A stretch of 14,497 nucleotides of DNA, taken from positions 13,946-28,442 of the forward strand of contig DHAP01000027.1 in NCBI GenBank assembly GCA_002397465.1. The letters run 5' to 3'. Positions within the stretch are counted from its first letter, which is position 1. The number at the start of each line of letters is the position of its first letter. Shown in pieces: positions 14,112 to 14,497 of this stretch. The notes beneath the pieces were generated by a model. That model saw only the letters and a program-made list of their open reading frames with translations, did no database searches and was not told the DNA's origin. The position numbers and the translations under genes are program-made. The stretch is from Caryophanales bacterium UBA4951. GTDB taxonomy: Bacteria > Bacillota_I > Bacilli_A > RFN20 > CAG-826.

Positions 14112-14497
14112 TTAGGCGTTCTCCTCCACTGCTTCCTTATCCTCTTTGACGACGGGGATGAAGATGCTGGCGATAGACAAAGCGAAACTGGCGACATAGC
14201 CGATGACGCTCATAATCCATTCAGCGGAGAAGGTCTCGATGTCGATGCCAGTCATGACTGCGGCGACGTAGCCATAGCAAGCATTGATGAAGAAGGCCAA
14301 TGCCAATCCTGAGCAGATGGCGTTCAGCGCCGGGACGAAGTTGTCTTTCTTGAAAGCAAGAAGCACAACGTCACCCACAAGCAACGCCAACATAAGGCCA
14401 AACGATGCCCAAGACATGAAGCTTGCGTTGTATCCGGCTAGGAATACAATCAGCGTAAACAGAGTCAACACAAACGTCGCGAATATAAAATAAAAAC
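14112..14497 (-). CDS. Small multi-pass membrane protein of unknown function, partial (5' end beyond window)
   Basis: The reading frame stays open to the right edge, giving 127 visible residues. A GTG at 14471 is an in-frame start, but the eight codons before it (FYFIFATF) continue a hydrophobic helix without a stop, so the true start probably lies beyond the window. Four hydrophobic segments are visible: one up to FLAGYNA, one around FMSWASFGLMLALLVGDVVLL, one around NAICSGLALAFFINACYGYVAAVM, and one around WIMSVIGYVASFALSIASIFI. They are followed by a short acidic tail (VKEDKEAVEENA) that is probably cytoplasmic. I do not recognise the family and see no catalytic motif. It is followed by the GH3 gene after 44 bp with no terminator between, so they are likely co-transcribed and may work together at the membrane. 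Confidence 0.65.
   Translation of the reverse strand, partial: FYFIFATFVLTLFTLIVFLAGYNASFMSWASFGLMLALLVGDVVLLAFKKDNFVPALNAICSGLALAFFINACYGYVAAVMTGIDIETFSAEWIMSVIGYVASFALSIASIFIPVVKEDKEAVEENA

Noticed and set aside
1..14497. Mycoplasma-type genetic code with TGA as Trp
   Set aside because: Trp positions in conserved motifs use TGG and the transporter ends at a TGA that overlaps the next start codon in a sensible operon junction.
1..14497. tRNA or rRNA genes, CRISPR arrays, insertion sequences, prophage genes
   Set aside because: Looked for cloverleaf-like arms, regular spaced repeats, transposase or integrase motifs and terminal inverted repeats; none was seen.

Overview
The window reads as a bacterial chromosome segment from a member of the Firmicutes (Bacillota), most likely a fermentative, gut-associated relative of Bacilli/Erysipelotrichia. 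This placement is an inference. It rests on a CIRCE (HrcA) operator, a cre-like (CcpA) box, AGGAGG-type ribosome binding sites, a B. subtilis-style SDR fructuronate reductase and a GPH-family glycoside transporter. Trp is encoded by TGG and TGA is used as a stop, so the code is the standard one (table 11), not the mycoplasma code.

Layout, left to right. (1) 1-740, minus: the N-terminal 246 residues of the Hsp90 chaperone HtpG, running off the left edge, with a sigma-A-type promoter overlapped by a CIRCE element. (2) 857-7807, minus: a six-gene operon read from right to left. It encodes a GPH-family symporter, mannonate dehydratase (uxuA), SDR fructuronate reductase (uxuB type), glucuronate isomerase (uxaC), KDPG aldolase (eda) and 2-keto-3-deoxygluconate kinase (kdgK), and ends in a strong rho-independent terminator. 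(3) 7808-8082: a divergent control region. (4) 8083-8865, plus: an AraC-family regulator. (5) 8950-10905, plus: a cytoplasmic GH2 glycosidase, probably a beta-glucuronidase, with its own operator-promoter region and a terminator. (6) 10963-14497, minus: a membrane-anchored GH3 glycosidase with reversed domain order, preceded by a gene for a small four-helix membrane protein cut by the right edge. A terminator faces that of the GH2 gene.

Parts 2 to 5 form a self-contained glucuronide utilisation locus. The symporter would import a glucuronide and the GH2 enzyme would release glucuronate in the cytoplasm. UxaC gives fructuronate, the SDR gives mannonate, UxuA gives 2-keto-3-deoxygluconate, KdgK phosphorylates it, and Eda splits KDPG into pyruvate and glyceraldehyde 3-phosphate. 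No galacturonate branch enzyme (UxaA/UxaB) is present.

The most informative non-coding signal is a pair of directly repeated TGCAAT half-sites, exactly 22 bp apart. A pair lies in the same place relative to a weak promoter upstream of both the transporter operon and the GH2 gene. An inverted pair of the same motif flanks the start of the AraC gene. This is a good candidate for the AraC-family operator that ties the locus together. A cre-like box and two further palindromes suggest additional layers of control. The GH3 and small membrane protein pair at the right is the least understood part. I see no RNA genes, CRISPR arrays, insertion sequences or phage genes, and no gene-free stretch longer than 300 bp.
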